From assembly GCF_037975245.1 (NCBI RefSeq), contig NC_092572.1:11915769-11979768 (forward strand): a DNA stretch of 64,000 nucleotides, given 5' to 3'. Shown in pieces: positions 1 through 17,307 of the stretch (position 1 is the stretch's first letter; each line of letters begins with the position of its first letter). The notes beneath the pieces were generated by a model, which had not been told where the DNA came from, searched no databases, and saw only the letters and a program-made list of their open reading frames with translations. A program made the position numbers and the translations under genes. The DNA is from Apostichopus japonicus. Taxonomy: Eukaryota; Echinodermata; Holothuroidea; Aspidochirotida; Stichopodidae.

Positions 1-336
1 CTTTCGACACTATCTAAGCGGAGCGCCACCACAGGTTGGCGCGGAGCGTACAGCATTTTTTGAGTAAAGATACTCCCTAGATCGCCGGAAATGACCCTTT
101 CCGGGCCTTGCTAATTTGCATAAACGAAGAATAAATAGCCGTTAGAGCATTTTGTCAGAAAATTACACCAAAAAATGTGACAAATGTCAATAGGTAGATG
201 AGAGCGCAGTAAAACTGTCAATAATCGCGAATAAGTTAAAAGTGGTAAAAAGCTGAAAAGGGCGCCAGCAGTCGATTTGAGTCCGTCAGGGGGGGGGGGG
301 GCATCCGCCCCTGACTGTATGGACGCTCCGCCACTG
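1..336. mobile_element. Right part of a TIR-type repeat, cut by the window edge
   Basis: It ends GGACGCTCCGCCACTG (336), which looks like a terminal inverted repeat. Its first 120 bases share a diverged core with the MITEs at 10754 and 55062 (the CTATCTAAGCG, TTGGCGCG and CCAGATCGC-like blocks). The other terminus lies outside the window. Confidence 0.5.
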
Positions 337-2093
337 CCTAAGCCACCCCCACCCCTCCAATTATCTCAATCTTGTGTAGAGGTCCATATGGAGTAGGATT
401 TTATACTCTCAGCCCTGACAGCCGTGCAGAAAGAAAGATGAACAGACAATAAAGACATTTAGAAATGAACAACGTACAGTTATCTTTTATTTCAATCGGT
501 GTTATATATACATATACGTAGATAGGCCTACAACACATAACGATGGAGTAGTTTCTATGGTTATCTGTCTCGAAGTTGTGTCACACATTACCCATTAGTG
601 GAATGAATACGTTGCTTCTGTGGTATTCAATCTACACATACAACTCTTTCTGCCGAAAAAAAGGATTTTTTTTGTAAGAAAGACAAAGAAACACCAGAAA
701 GGAGAGAGAGAGAAAGAGAGCAACAACGATAAACACAAAAGCAAGAAATGTAATCAACTTATAAATGTTCATTGCCTGAGATTCAAAGATAAAGAAAACA
801 GGTCACATATTGTAACTGCGTCATTAATATGCAAAGTAATGCGTGCGTGTTTGAGTTGATAATTCTAAAAGAGCGATGAGTTATAAACCGTGCGTCTTAA
901 ATGGCAAAGGAAAAAAAACCCACCAGAACAGGTTTAAACTGCATCATCCTTTCAGTAAAAGTGAAGAGAGTTTGTTAATAAAGGAGACGTAACTTCATCA
1001 TCACCATAGCCACCACCATCATCATCATCTTTACATCACGTAATTTTCAAAATAAGAGATCGCTTCTTCAGTGTTATGTAGTTGACGTTTTCTTTCAATG
1101 GATGTTCCACTACATAATACAGGAGCGGGTATACAGAACGGAGACCAGGACCAGCTCCGGGCACCCTTCTGAAACCTTCGTTCAGTGTTGTTGCAGTATT
1201 TCTATAATAATTAGATATCTACCAATATATGACTCCCTTCCCATTCTTTTCCGCTTTCTAGAAATATTTGATCCGCCAATGAACTGTCTGGACTTCCAAG
1301 ACTACCGTTATACTATAAACACGTTATCGTCGTGATCACATGGTCACATGATAACATGGTCACAGTCACGGGTTTTAAGATCTCCGATTACTTGTTTTTC
1401 ATACCTGTTGGATGTATAGGAACAGTTGCTGTAAAATGTCCTGGACAAACACCCGAAAATGAAGACCTTTGCAAAGAATGAGAGGGAAATGATTATACTA
1501 ATTTCAAATACATATGTGCCCCACATGACACTATTATTGATTGTTCAGCCCGGCCCCGATGAGCCTCGCTGATCAGCTGGTACAGCCTATGGTTTGTCTT
1601 GGTTAATCATGCGGATGTAACAACCTATAACTGTATAGGATATTATCATAATCAAGCCTCAATTCAGTAAGAACAACATGAAACAAATCAACACAAAAAC
1701 AAGAAATCCAAATAAAAAGTATATAAAAGAAGACGTTTGGTACTTGCATACCGATGTATCTTTAAGTTATCGTGTCCGAATGAGCTGGTGAAATTACAAT
1801 CAAGGTGTTTTTTTTTACTTCCTACCCGAACAAACATCTTTTTACCCGTACCTGTGATACTAATGATACTTTGTTATCGTACCTGTAGCCGATAGGCATT
1901 TTCATTGTACTGGTACTCCTGTAAGCACTCCGTCGTATTGGTTGCAAATCACCGAAAATGCATATGAGCTATACCTGCATTAAAGATATATATTTGCATT
2001 AGACTTTGAACTAATCTTGTGTCATTCTTACCAATCCCCCCCCCCCGGCCTCCCCTCTCAACGCATTAATACAAATGTAACAACCGATACAAC
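337..2093. other. No gene seen
   Basis: Mostly unique AT-rich sequence with short open frames lacking any family match, and a GA-rich patch near 700-720. I see nothing to annotate. Confidence 0.5.
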
Positions 2094-2490
2094 AAACAAG
2101 CACAAAGGGAGAGAGACCCTCCCCAACCCTCCCCCACCCCCAATACACAACGATGACGTGAGAAAACTATGCCCCCAGCAAACCCTGTATACCCACCGAC
2201 ACTAGGATCTTCACTCACCATGACTAGCCAATACGTCATTCTACGACACATGCTTTAGCGACTTCCTTGATTCCCGCTCACCAACTCAGACGTCTTGTAA
2301 ACAAGCACAAATGGAGAGGGACCTCCCCCCCCCACACACACAATGATGACGTGAGAAAACCCTACCCCCCAGCAAACCCTGTATACCCACCCACACTAGG
2401 ATCTACACTCACCATGACTAGCCAATACGTCATTCTACAGCACGTGCTTTAGAGACTTCTTGATTCCCTTTCACCAACTCAGACGTCTTG
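2094..2490. repeat. Tandem duplication, two copies of about 205 bp
   Basis: Anchors AAACAAGCACAAA (2094 and 2299), GATGACGTGAGAAAAC, CTAGCCAATACGTCATTCTA and CAGACGTCTTG recur in the same order, with small indels and C-run length differences. Confidence 0.85.
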
Positions 2491-7829
<5,339 letters not shown>

Positions 7830-8307
7830 TAAACAATAGGCTACTTCGTTGTGTATTTTAGTTGCAATTTATGGATTTTTTTTATAACTATTTAGGATAT
7901 ATAGCCTCATAACAATCTCATAACAACCGGACATTAATTGGAGAAGTGTTCATGTTTTACATGAGATTAATACTAACATCGATTTGTTTTAAAGTTTTAT
8001 CTGCGAACGGAATCTTGAGAAGCAAATTGCTGGAATCAATTGTTTGGTTCTCCTACATTTAACCTTGAATTGATTAAGCAAACTATTCAGGAGGATAAAG
8101 GCATATCATGTTTCATAAATTATAATCTTACTCTCAGATATGTTTTGATTTTGGTTTTGTTGCTTTCTATGTTTTATTTTGGGTAAAATTTCCCTTGATA
8201 CGCTTGACAATATGGCAAACGCAAGTAGGTTGCAACACGAAACGCAAAAGGATTGGTTGACACGTGCACCAGGACGTTATGCAAGTCGCTCATTAAAATT
8301 GTTACAG

Positions 8308-8401
8308 TTGTATTTATTTTATCCAACTTCTTCGTTCCTTCACAGCCCCCTAAAAGAAGCAGGTCTGTATTCATGAACTTAATCGCCAAAAGCTATACAA
8401 A
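8308..8401 (+). repeat. 94-bp dispersed repeat, copy A
   Basis: Matches 15714-15807 over 94 bases with one substitution (CCCCCTAAAAG here, CCCCCCAAAAG there). It contains a pyrimidine-rich stretch ending TTCCTTCACAG, like a splice acceptor, followed by an open stretch. Confidence 0.9.
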
Positions 8402-10753
8402 TACGCACCATGCGGAGGCCGAATGGCTCACGTGACGTCTTGCAATCAGATAAAAAATAACGTATAGCGTTGACTGTCGATCAAATAATATGATAAAACA
8501 TATTGTCCCAAAATCGATATTTCAAGACAGATTGGTTGGTTCGGGGCGCAATACGTCGTGTATCGACATCTTGTATACAATCCTTGTGGGCAATTTTGTT
8601 GTCAAAAAGGATGAAAGTTGAAAAAACAACAGACAACGGAGAAAGTGTTTATTTATAATGTTACGTTATAACTACATATGTCTATAATCATAAAATACCC
8701 TATGAATACTGTCCAAGCAACTGTATCTTCTTACTTTCCAAACGGAAATGTCTCCCGTAAGATTCTTGTAGCGCTATTGTTGCTAAGCAACCATGTTACT
8801 ACCCTTGCGTCAAAGTGTCATGGAATGCGCTAAATTGAGCGTTGGACTTACATTTTGAGGGATTCTTTATTATGTTATGTAGAAATAATGCAACTGAAAG
8901 CCCCAAAATTGTTTTTCCCAATTTGACAAGACAATGTCGTCAACCAAATTATATTTTTTTAGGCATGTATAAAATAATGTACGGCTGCAGTAACATGTAT
9001 ACCATTCTGTAAGAGATCTCGAAGCTTGTGGAAACATGTTACTTGAACAATTTCAAAGTCATTCCTTTCTGCGTTTTCCCTGGCTTTTCTTTTAATTATC
9101 CGAAATATACCATACGGTGCTCGATGTTTCCATGGTTACAATTATCACGATACTCTTATGAGTACTTTATCCCTTTCACTTTGCATCTCGAGTAAAACTG
9201 TCTTCATTGAACTGTTCATGATATGAGCTCGCAGTTGCTATTGACTCGGGTAAGGGACTTTTCGAGCGGACAGAGGACAATAGATCCTGCTACTATAGGG
9301 TTGGGGTGATGGGAAGGGGGGCGGGGGAGTCTTTTGTACTCCGTGTGGAGCTGGAATTGAGGGAGGGGAGGGATCCGTCGAAAATGTAGGCGTCCTGGGA
9401 AGTTGAACATAATTGCTCCTTTTTTACATATTTTGCTCTAGATAAAAAAAAAAAACCCATGTGAAATGTGGGCGGGGGAGTGAAGGGGGATGGAAGTGTG
9501 AGTAGGATAATTGTGGGGGGGGGGGGTGGCAGGGGTGAAGAAGAAGCGGTGGGGAGTAGGGAAAACTGTCCTCTACTTATAACTCCAGTCACTCACTCAT
9601 ACCGATGTACTTAACTTAACACGTTTCATATGTAGAGGGGTTGTAAGTCCAACGTGCTCTATACACCACTGTATGCATGAAACAGGGTATAAAGTCAGTA
9701 TTCCCTTTGGTATGAATCCGAATACATAGGCTCGTAACACGTGTTCGTACGGATAAGTCAATTCAAACTGGTACCCTATACAAGATACCTGGAACACAAG
9801 TACCGGAGTACATGGCATCTCGCGACTACCAGTACGAGTACGGTGCTAAATATGTACGAAAGTTAACTGTCTGTATAGAACGTTGCTGCTTGCAGAAGGC
9901 TCTCACCCGGTTTCAAGGTCACCAGTTTTGACCCTAAATATGCTAGATAGTCATGACTTGGCCACTCAATGCTCAAACTCCAACAAACAGTTTACTAATA
10001 TATATTACCCTCACGCAATGCTTTCAGCACTGAGACCCTAAATACTCTCTTTAAACATGTTTGGATATCTGGAAATAATTTGAAGAGAAAATCGGAGAAT
10101 TTATAAGGAATGTACTTTTGAAAGTTTGTCAGTAATTGTTAGAGTGCAGCTAACATTTGGGTTCATTACTGACGACTTTTAAAGCTTCCGCATTTTGTGT
10201 GGTATTTCCAACAGTCTGATACGGTTGTATCGTTATACAACGTGTTAGGAAAAGTCACGTGTGTCTGACTCTGACAACATTATTAAATAACATAAATCTA
10301 CCAAACCCAAACATGGGACGATATATACATAAGGTATGAAGAAGAAATAAGAGAGTATATTAAAATTTATGGGGACAACAAAATATACTGTACTGCTATA
10401 TGGAATGGTTGGTTACTCGCTTATTAAGAGCGATCTGGTTTAAACCACAATCCTATGGATCACTGAGTTAAAATTATGTTTATATGAATATTCATGAAAA
10501 CACAAAGTTAGAAGAAAATGCAAATAACAGCTTAAATTAATACATTAAAGGGGCTGAGAAGAATGATTAACTGATGAACTGATTATTAACATTATGTTTA
10601 TCTAATCAGGGAGTTGTTAGGGATACTCCTTCCAATCAAATTCAATCTTCGAAGTTGTCATTCTAGTCTTTATTTAATTTATAATGAAGGATTTAAACAG
10701 CTTCTTGAGTATCTTCGCACCCCACCCCTCCCCCGAAAACTACCAAGTAGGGC
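8402..10753. other. No gene seen
   Basis: Unique sequence with G-rich patches at 9300-9390 and 9470-9560, which create long C- or Pro-rich frames on the minus strand. No domain recognised. Confidence 0.5.
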
Positions 10754-11038
10754 CAGGCGCGTAGCCAAGGGGGGGAGCGAAGGGGGCAGCTCCCCCCCCC
10801 CTTGAGCATATTTTTTTTTAATGCTTTTATGATATCGCTAGTATTTTCAAAAGAGAAAATGCTAAGATGCAACTTACAAGGCCTGGGAAGTGCCATTTCC
10901 AGCGATCTGGGAGGCATTTTCAGCCAAAATTTTCTTGTACGCTTCGCGCCAACTCATAGTGGCGCTACGCTAAGATAGTTTGCAATGCCGAATCTACAGT
11001 TTCGCCCCTCCCTTGGCAAGTTCCTGGCTACGCGCCTG
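10754..11038 (-). mobile_element. hAT-like MITE, copy 1 (285 bp)
   Basis: The ends are inverted: it opens CAGGCGCGTAGCCA and closes TGGCTACGCGCCTG. The flanking octamers AGTAGGGC (left) and AGCAGGGC (right) are an 8-bp target duplication with one mismatch, typical of hAT elements. It has no coding capacity, and the open frames across it are incidental. It is in the opposite orientation to, and by eye about 90% or more identical to, the copy at 55062-55347. Confidence 0.85.
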
Positions 11039-13130
11039 AGCAGGGCTAATGTACTCAAACTAAGACCGCAATTGGTCAACCTAAGACCCCAGGTTAAAGG
11101 CCATCACTAGTTGACCCCAAATATGCTAGAATGGCCAAATAACGGTCACCCATTTTACTCCCCCATCCCTCCCCCTTGGGTTATTCGTTTCTCTCTTAGA
11201 CCATTAATTATCTAATTGAGCTTCCCTCTGTGTCTTCAAATCTGGGAATAACCCTCCTAGAACTTCCTGGAACTGACTTCTGAAGAGTGACGTGCACCGA
11301 AATGGAGGTGGGGTGGGGGAGGGGGTGGGGTGGGGAGGTCATGCGCAGAGTGGCATCTAAATAAACTAATCAGTGTGACTGAGAAAAAAAACAATGTTTG
11401 GCAAAGTAATGTTTATCAGAATTTCCCATATTTAGGAAACTTTATTAACATATTGCGATGCAATCCAAGAGTCACCACTGAAGAAAATAGTCTAATACAT
11501 TCCATGGTATTACATAATGTTTAAATACTATATAATGAGAGGCCTTTCGCTGCTTTAGCGTTATTACACACCTCATCAGAGAAATGTTGAACCTTTCAAA
11601 TCTACTCCAAACACCAGCTCTCTATAATAAATACACAAAATTGTGTACTTACTGTGGAAGGCGTAATTGAAAAGACGCGCGACCGCGGAAGGGTCATTGC
11701 ACATTTCTCCTATTTTACATCCAGCTTGTTTGAAAAGACCCGTGCACCTAACAAATTAGTTTTGAACCTGTGCGTTTTCATGTCACATCACAGTTAATAT
11801 GGCTATAGTGCGTGTCCAAACTACGTACTTTAATTATCCACAAACCACAGAGAGAAGAAAAAGGGGGGGGGGTGGGAAATGAAAAAAAAATGCTTCGAGA
11901 CGACGGAGATTTTGTAAGACAAAAGAGGAGAAAATGAAGAATCAGTCATTCGCGGGTATTGTGTGATGAGATTAGCGTGGATAGTGAGTTAATGGTTTGG
12001 GTTTATTTTCTTAGGATTATTGGTGTTTAATTTTCTTCAATTGGTACGCCTCGGTCATTAATTTGTCTTCAACATTATAATGATCACATCTGCATGATCA
12101 CGCCTATAGAAAACTAACCAGACGGTAGGGAAATTTCAGGGATTCGGTTGATATTTTATGGATTACGGTTTATGGGTTATAATTATACGCGGGGAAATGG
12201 TCTTCAAAAAATGCAAAGGATTGTGATAAGCAACTCTGTTTAAGTGTGTGTATATACATACACTGCAAGTGGTTATGCGGAGACTATAGTGAGGTGCTTA
12301 TACGTGCGGTTCATGTATATGATATATCAGAACAGTGTATATAATGGTGAGGAGTAGACAATTCTGTATGAAGTGCTATCACGCATACACGCGTAGAGCC
12401 AAGACCAAAAAATTAAAAACGGACACGGTCCATGATGTCTATACAAAGGAATGGGCTACGTTTAAGCTCATATATCATAACATCATTACTGTCGGTTCGA
12501 TGTATAGACAAGCCCGTAAATACCGAATGACGTTTCGCACCGTAGTACCGCACTGCATTTTTAATATGAGACATGCCGAGGATATAATCTAACCAGCTTT
12601 TGAAACGAAAGTTTGTCGGAGAATATACTTAGGCCTATCTTGTGGTAAATTAATATGGCTAGTACTTTCCGCACTTATCCTTTACACTCAAATATGTTAT
12701 TTTCTCAGTCCGTCCGAGAGGAGGCTGATTCGTGATATAATTCCCATCTTCAAGAACTGAATTGGTTAACTCTGCACTGACTATACTTTCTTTGTTATCG
12801 GACGCGACACAAAACTGATAAGATGTATATGCAATCACATCAGTTTTGATTTAAATACTTGCGCAACTTTCATAAAGCATATATATACTCAACAAGGATA
12901 GAATTCGTAGAACGTGTTCTATAACAGGATACAAAGCACCCCCCCTCCCCACACACATCTGTTCCCCTACCAGAACATTTCCCTCACCCCTCCGAAAACA
13001 GAGGCGCCGAGAGTCAGTTGTAAACAAAACACTTTAAGTTTATTTTGGTTATTGTCACAGTCCAGCGCAATCCTAAGAAATCTTACAGACCGCGGAAAGT
13101 GAAATAGAGGACGCTGTTTATAAATTGTGG

Positions 13131-13152
13131 TCAGAGCCGTATACGGCTCTGA
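13131..13152. repeat. 22-bp perfect palindrome
   Basis: Two 11-base arms, TCAGAGCCGTA and TACGGCTCTGA, with no spacer; TTGTGG occurs just before it and again within five bases after it. Confidence 0.9.
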
Positions 13153-15713
13153 TTGTGGTTGTAATCTGTTCAAGACAGCCTTCTTACACAAACAGCTTTT
13201 GGAGTTGACCGATCATTTTTTCCATACTGTTTATTATATTAAAAACGTGATAAGTCAAGATTCATTTAAAATAATTAAGCAAAATCGAACATTTGGGATT
13301 TTTTGTTCTTTTTCAAATATTACATTTCGTCGACCAGTTTCTTTTAATTACATTAATGATAACTTGTTCACAGTGAACATAGCAAACCAGAAACCTTTCA
13401 AAATAATGTTGTATCGTCAATTCATCAATAACTTCACAAGAAGCCTTTTTCGCATGCAAAGAGCAGAAGACTAAAAAGCGAGGTTTCGCGGATTTAAGTG
13501 ACAAAGAAACATATATTATGTACAACACAATTTTTTTTTCTTCAAATTTTGGCTAAATAAAATATTATAAATATGAAACAAATGCGATAAATTGTGACGT
13601 TTTCAGTAAGCCTACATGCTTTTCTGAATCTGCCGTCTCCAGGCAACATGTGGTGTTGAGCTGTTATGATTTATTAATGACAATACATAAACCATGTCAC
13701 GTGATAATGGATTAATTGTTTAAGAAGATAAACCTCGGAAGTATAGACTTTAGATTATCCTGTATAAAAAAAAATGTCACGATTTTCTTTCTCCGTTGTT
13801 CAATAAATCTAATAACTTATTCATGAAAATGACAAATTGTAAGCATATGTTAAAGTGTCATGTACGACAATTAAATCATTTTATAATTTAAGCTGACATG
13901 GCAGGGCTTACGCATGAGAAAGACACGTAAGTTTTGTAAAACATACGTAACACAGATGTACGAAAAGGGTTCACGTGGTTATAATTTCGGTCAGTGTATA
14001 GCTACTAAAGTGCTATGTACCAAAAATATCATCAAAATATTTCTCTTTTTTCTTCTTCTTTTCTTGTGTATGGAAATATTACTTTCCTCTGTGGATAGGA
14101 TAAATAATTGACAGAATATTAAGAAAATTAAAGATATTTTCAGCTGAAGTACCATGATGACATCATCCATTCTGTTGTTGCCAGATGCAATTACAAAAAT
14201 ATCAAAAGAATTGACAAATTAATATCTTCGCGAAGCAAAATTATATAAGGCTGTGACATTCGCCCTAAGAGATACAGAATGTTAATCTTAATGTGCTAAG
14301 CAATAAACTTCAGCCACCAGGTAATTTTTTAAAAAGTGTTATGAGATTTGACCATCCATCATGTAACAGTGGAAACTTTCTGAAAATCAATTAAAACAAA
14401 AATCTGTCTTCATTTCCCATTTGTTCATTTTCAAAGATCTTGAGAATCGCTTGCTACTCACTAGAAACCTGTTTAATAGTACTTTTTCTGAAACTTGTCT
14501 AGTTCGAAACATGATTTTCTGAAATTTTATCACTGGATATTATTTAGTTAGGACAACGTATTCTGTTGACCTTCAAGTGACACAATGTGTTAATATGATC
14601 CTGGAATGTTATTTTTATTAACCGAATGTCCCAACACGCTTATGTAGTTAGAATTGTGTTTTAGTAATGGTAGATTACATTAACCCTTTGGAGGGCCTCG
14701 TAACTCCCTTCACGACGAATAGGAAGAAAGAATGGTACAAATATTTATTCAAAACAAGTTTACATTGTTATATTAGAATATTGTTTCTGGCAACGCTTGT
14801 ATAAAGTTTCTAATCCTTAGCTCGAGTATATATTTTTTTATATTAACAATATTCTTTTCCCCTTACACGTTCCAATCTTCCAGTCCGAGATTTTAGAAAA
14901 TAAAAGAAATATCCAATTTTTACAATTGACTCTCTGTTTATCTAAAATATGAGAGATGCCGCCTTTGAAATTCTATCCGTCGATACTACAAGCTGTATCC
15001 GATGGTTCCCCCCCCCCCCCAAAAAAAAAATCATGAAGTATGATTTCTACGGGTCAACTGTTTTTCAGACCCATGGAGACGCCATCTTGTCAAATTTAGC
15101 CTATAGGGTAGTGTGTTTTGTTGAAAATTATTCATGAAATTACATAAAATAAACTGAAGCGATTGATTATGGGAGGCCGAGTTGACGATGTTATACATAT
15201 ATGCGGTCGATGCACTGGGTGGCTGCAAGGGTGATGTTTTGATATACTAGCGTTAGACTATAGTCTAGAAATGGCTGAAGTTTGCGACGTTTGTAGACTC
15301 AGTGAACTCTTTTCACTCAAGCGTATACAGATAAGTTTCCAACAAATTCATTCGATGTAAATGCATCAGAACCAATGTTTAATACGCCTACACATACTTC
15401 GCGAAATGTACCACGTTTTTTTTTTTAATAACATGAACAGTGTAGGCCTTCATGATACGTTTACTTATAACCTGTTAGGCAGAGGCAACTCTGAATGGTG
15501 GGAGGAGGTGGCCGAGTAGGTGGCTGGCGAGGCGGGGCGGGGGTATTTGAGACTCAACCACCTAAAATTCTACACTTTTGAGACGTTTATCTATACAAAA
15601 TACGAATGGCCCTCGAAGGTTTTAAGGTACACCTGCTATCTGACCAGATTATATTGCTATAGCATTGATTGTTATAAACATCCGAGGTTCATCAGTAAAA
15701 GTGACTGGATTTA

Positions 15714-15807
15714 TTGTATTTATTTTATCCAACTTCTTCGTTCCTTCACAGCCCCCCAAAAGAAGCAGGTCTGTATTCATGAACTTAATCGCCAAAAGCT
15801 ATACAAA
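15714..15807 (+). repeat. 94-bp dispersed repeat, copy B
   Basis: Second copy of the block at 8308-8401, in the same orientation. The flanking sequence is unrelated on both sides. Confidence 0.9.
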
Positions 15808-17011
15808 CTAGTGGACTATTACGTCTAATACAAAGACCATTAGATGGGGAACTTGTTTACAATGTGTTTAAATATAATTCAAGAAGAAATGATATTGATT
15901 GACATTCAAAATAATGTGCTCCGTTGTGTATGTGAGGTTATGGTATTAACATTTGTTAAGTAGTGGATTAACATTAATATTAAGGCCTGCATTGAGAAGC
16001 AGACGTCAGTATTAATTTATACTTAAAGGAGCATTCCTATCCTTAAGTATATTTTAAAGGTGATTATCTTGAAAACCTATTAGCACTCAACTTGTTCTGT
16101 TTCGCTTGGACTATACAATATCGAGACTAAACTTCCGCCTAAGCTGCCGCCTATTTCGTCTCCCGAACACTTGGTTAGGCTACTATATTATCCGAACCTT
16201 TACGAAAAGGAATTAAAAAAATAATCATTCGTTTCTATCACGTGGAATCTATAGCTAGCCTATTGCTTAAACTTAACATTGCATTGAATTTACTGTGTAC
16301 ACTAAAAACTGACACTGAATTTGGACTGAAACACATACGCAATGCAGAAGGGTTGACCTGTGGTTGACCTACATATATCGTCCACCTCGAACACTCCCCC
16401 CCCCCCAACACACACACACACCATTCTAACACTGACTGTTAACTTTCAGAAGATCATCAGCACCAACAGTGTTGATGAATTAGATATGTTGAACCTTTCT
16501 CCAATTACTAATATGTATATTTTAACACGTCGTGCGGTTTCACTGAGTCAACCCTCTAGGCCCTCTATACTGCAGCTTTGTAATGTCTGACGCATCTTTC
16601 TACTTCTAAATCTAGGGTAATATTTCTAAACAACTTGAAATTGTTCGAATTCTCTGGGCATAAACACAGGGATAAACGACGCGTTTTCTGTTTTCGAAAT
16701 GCCTTTTATCATCTGTTCAAATCTGTGTGCTGGGTTGGGGGGGGGGGTGGTGGCTTTCCACGCCTGTAGTGTAGATGCTCATAATCTTTGATAATGTTCT
16801 GTAATGTGTTGTATGGTAATGTGCTATGGAAGTGCTGTAAAAAAGTGTGGAAAACTAATCCATGTTACACAACCCCGAAATGAGCTATTTTCGTATGCAA
16901 TACTTAACTATCCATCGAACAGGAGACCTTGATTCCGAAATTGCAAACATACCGTGCTGTGGTGCGTTCAGAAGGTAGTATGTTTCTGAAATGAATATGC
17001 AAGTTATTAAG

Positions 17012-17307
17012 GGTTTACGGTATGTCCTATATAATGGCAATCCTGTAGTAAAGCTATGATTTACGTCACTTGGACAAAACATGTCTAAATCATTTATATT
17101 TCACGTATAATCGGATATTCATTATGTAATATCATGCAATACCGTAAGTTCTTGAGGCAATGTATACCTAGCCACATTATAACTTGTCTTGAGAGATGAA
17201 AAAATTGAGGTCTTGGTGGTTTACGGTATGTCCTATATAATACGTCACTTGGATAAAAAACATGTCTAAATTATTTATTTTGCACGTATAATCGGATTTT
17301 AATTATA
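17012..17307. repeat. Direct repeat pair of about 80-105 bp
   Basis: GGTTTACGGTATGTCCTATA starts at 17012 and again at 17218. Both are followed by ACGTCACTTGGA, AACATGTCTAAAT and CACGTATAATCGGAT. The second copy lacks about 25 bases after TATAAT. Confidence 0.85.

Noticed and set aside
9293-9592. 99-codon Pro-rich minus-strand frame
   Set aside because: It is produced by G-rich low-complexity sequence.
13127-13474. 115-codon frame
   Set aside because: AT-rich, no domain, no splice or promoter context; chance length is plausible in 64 kb.
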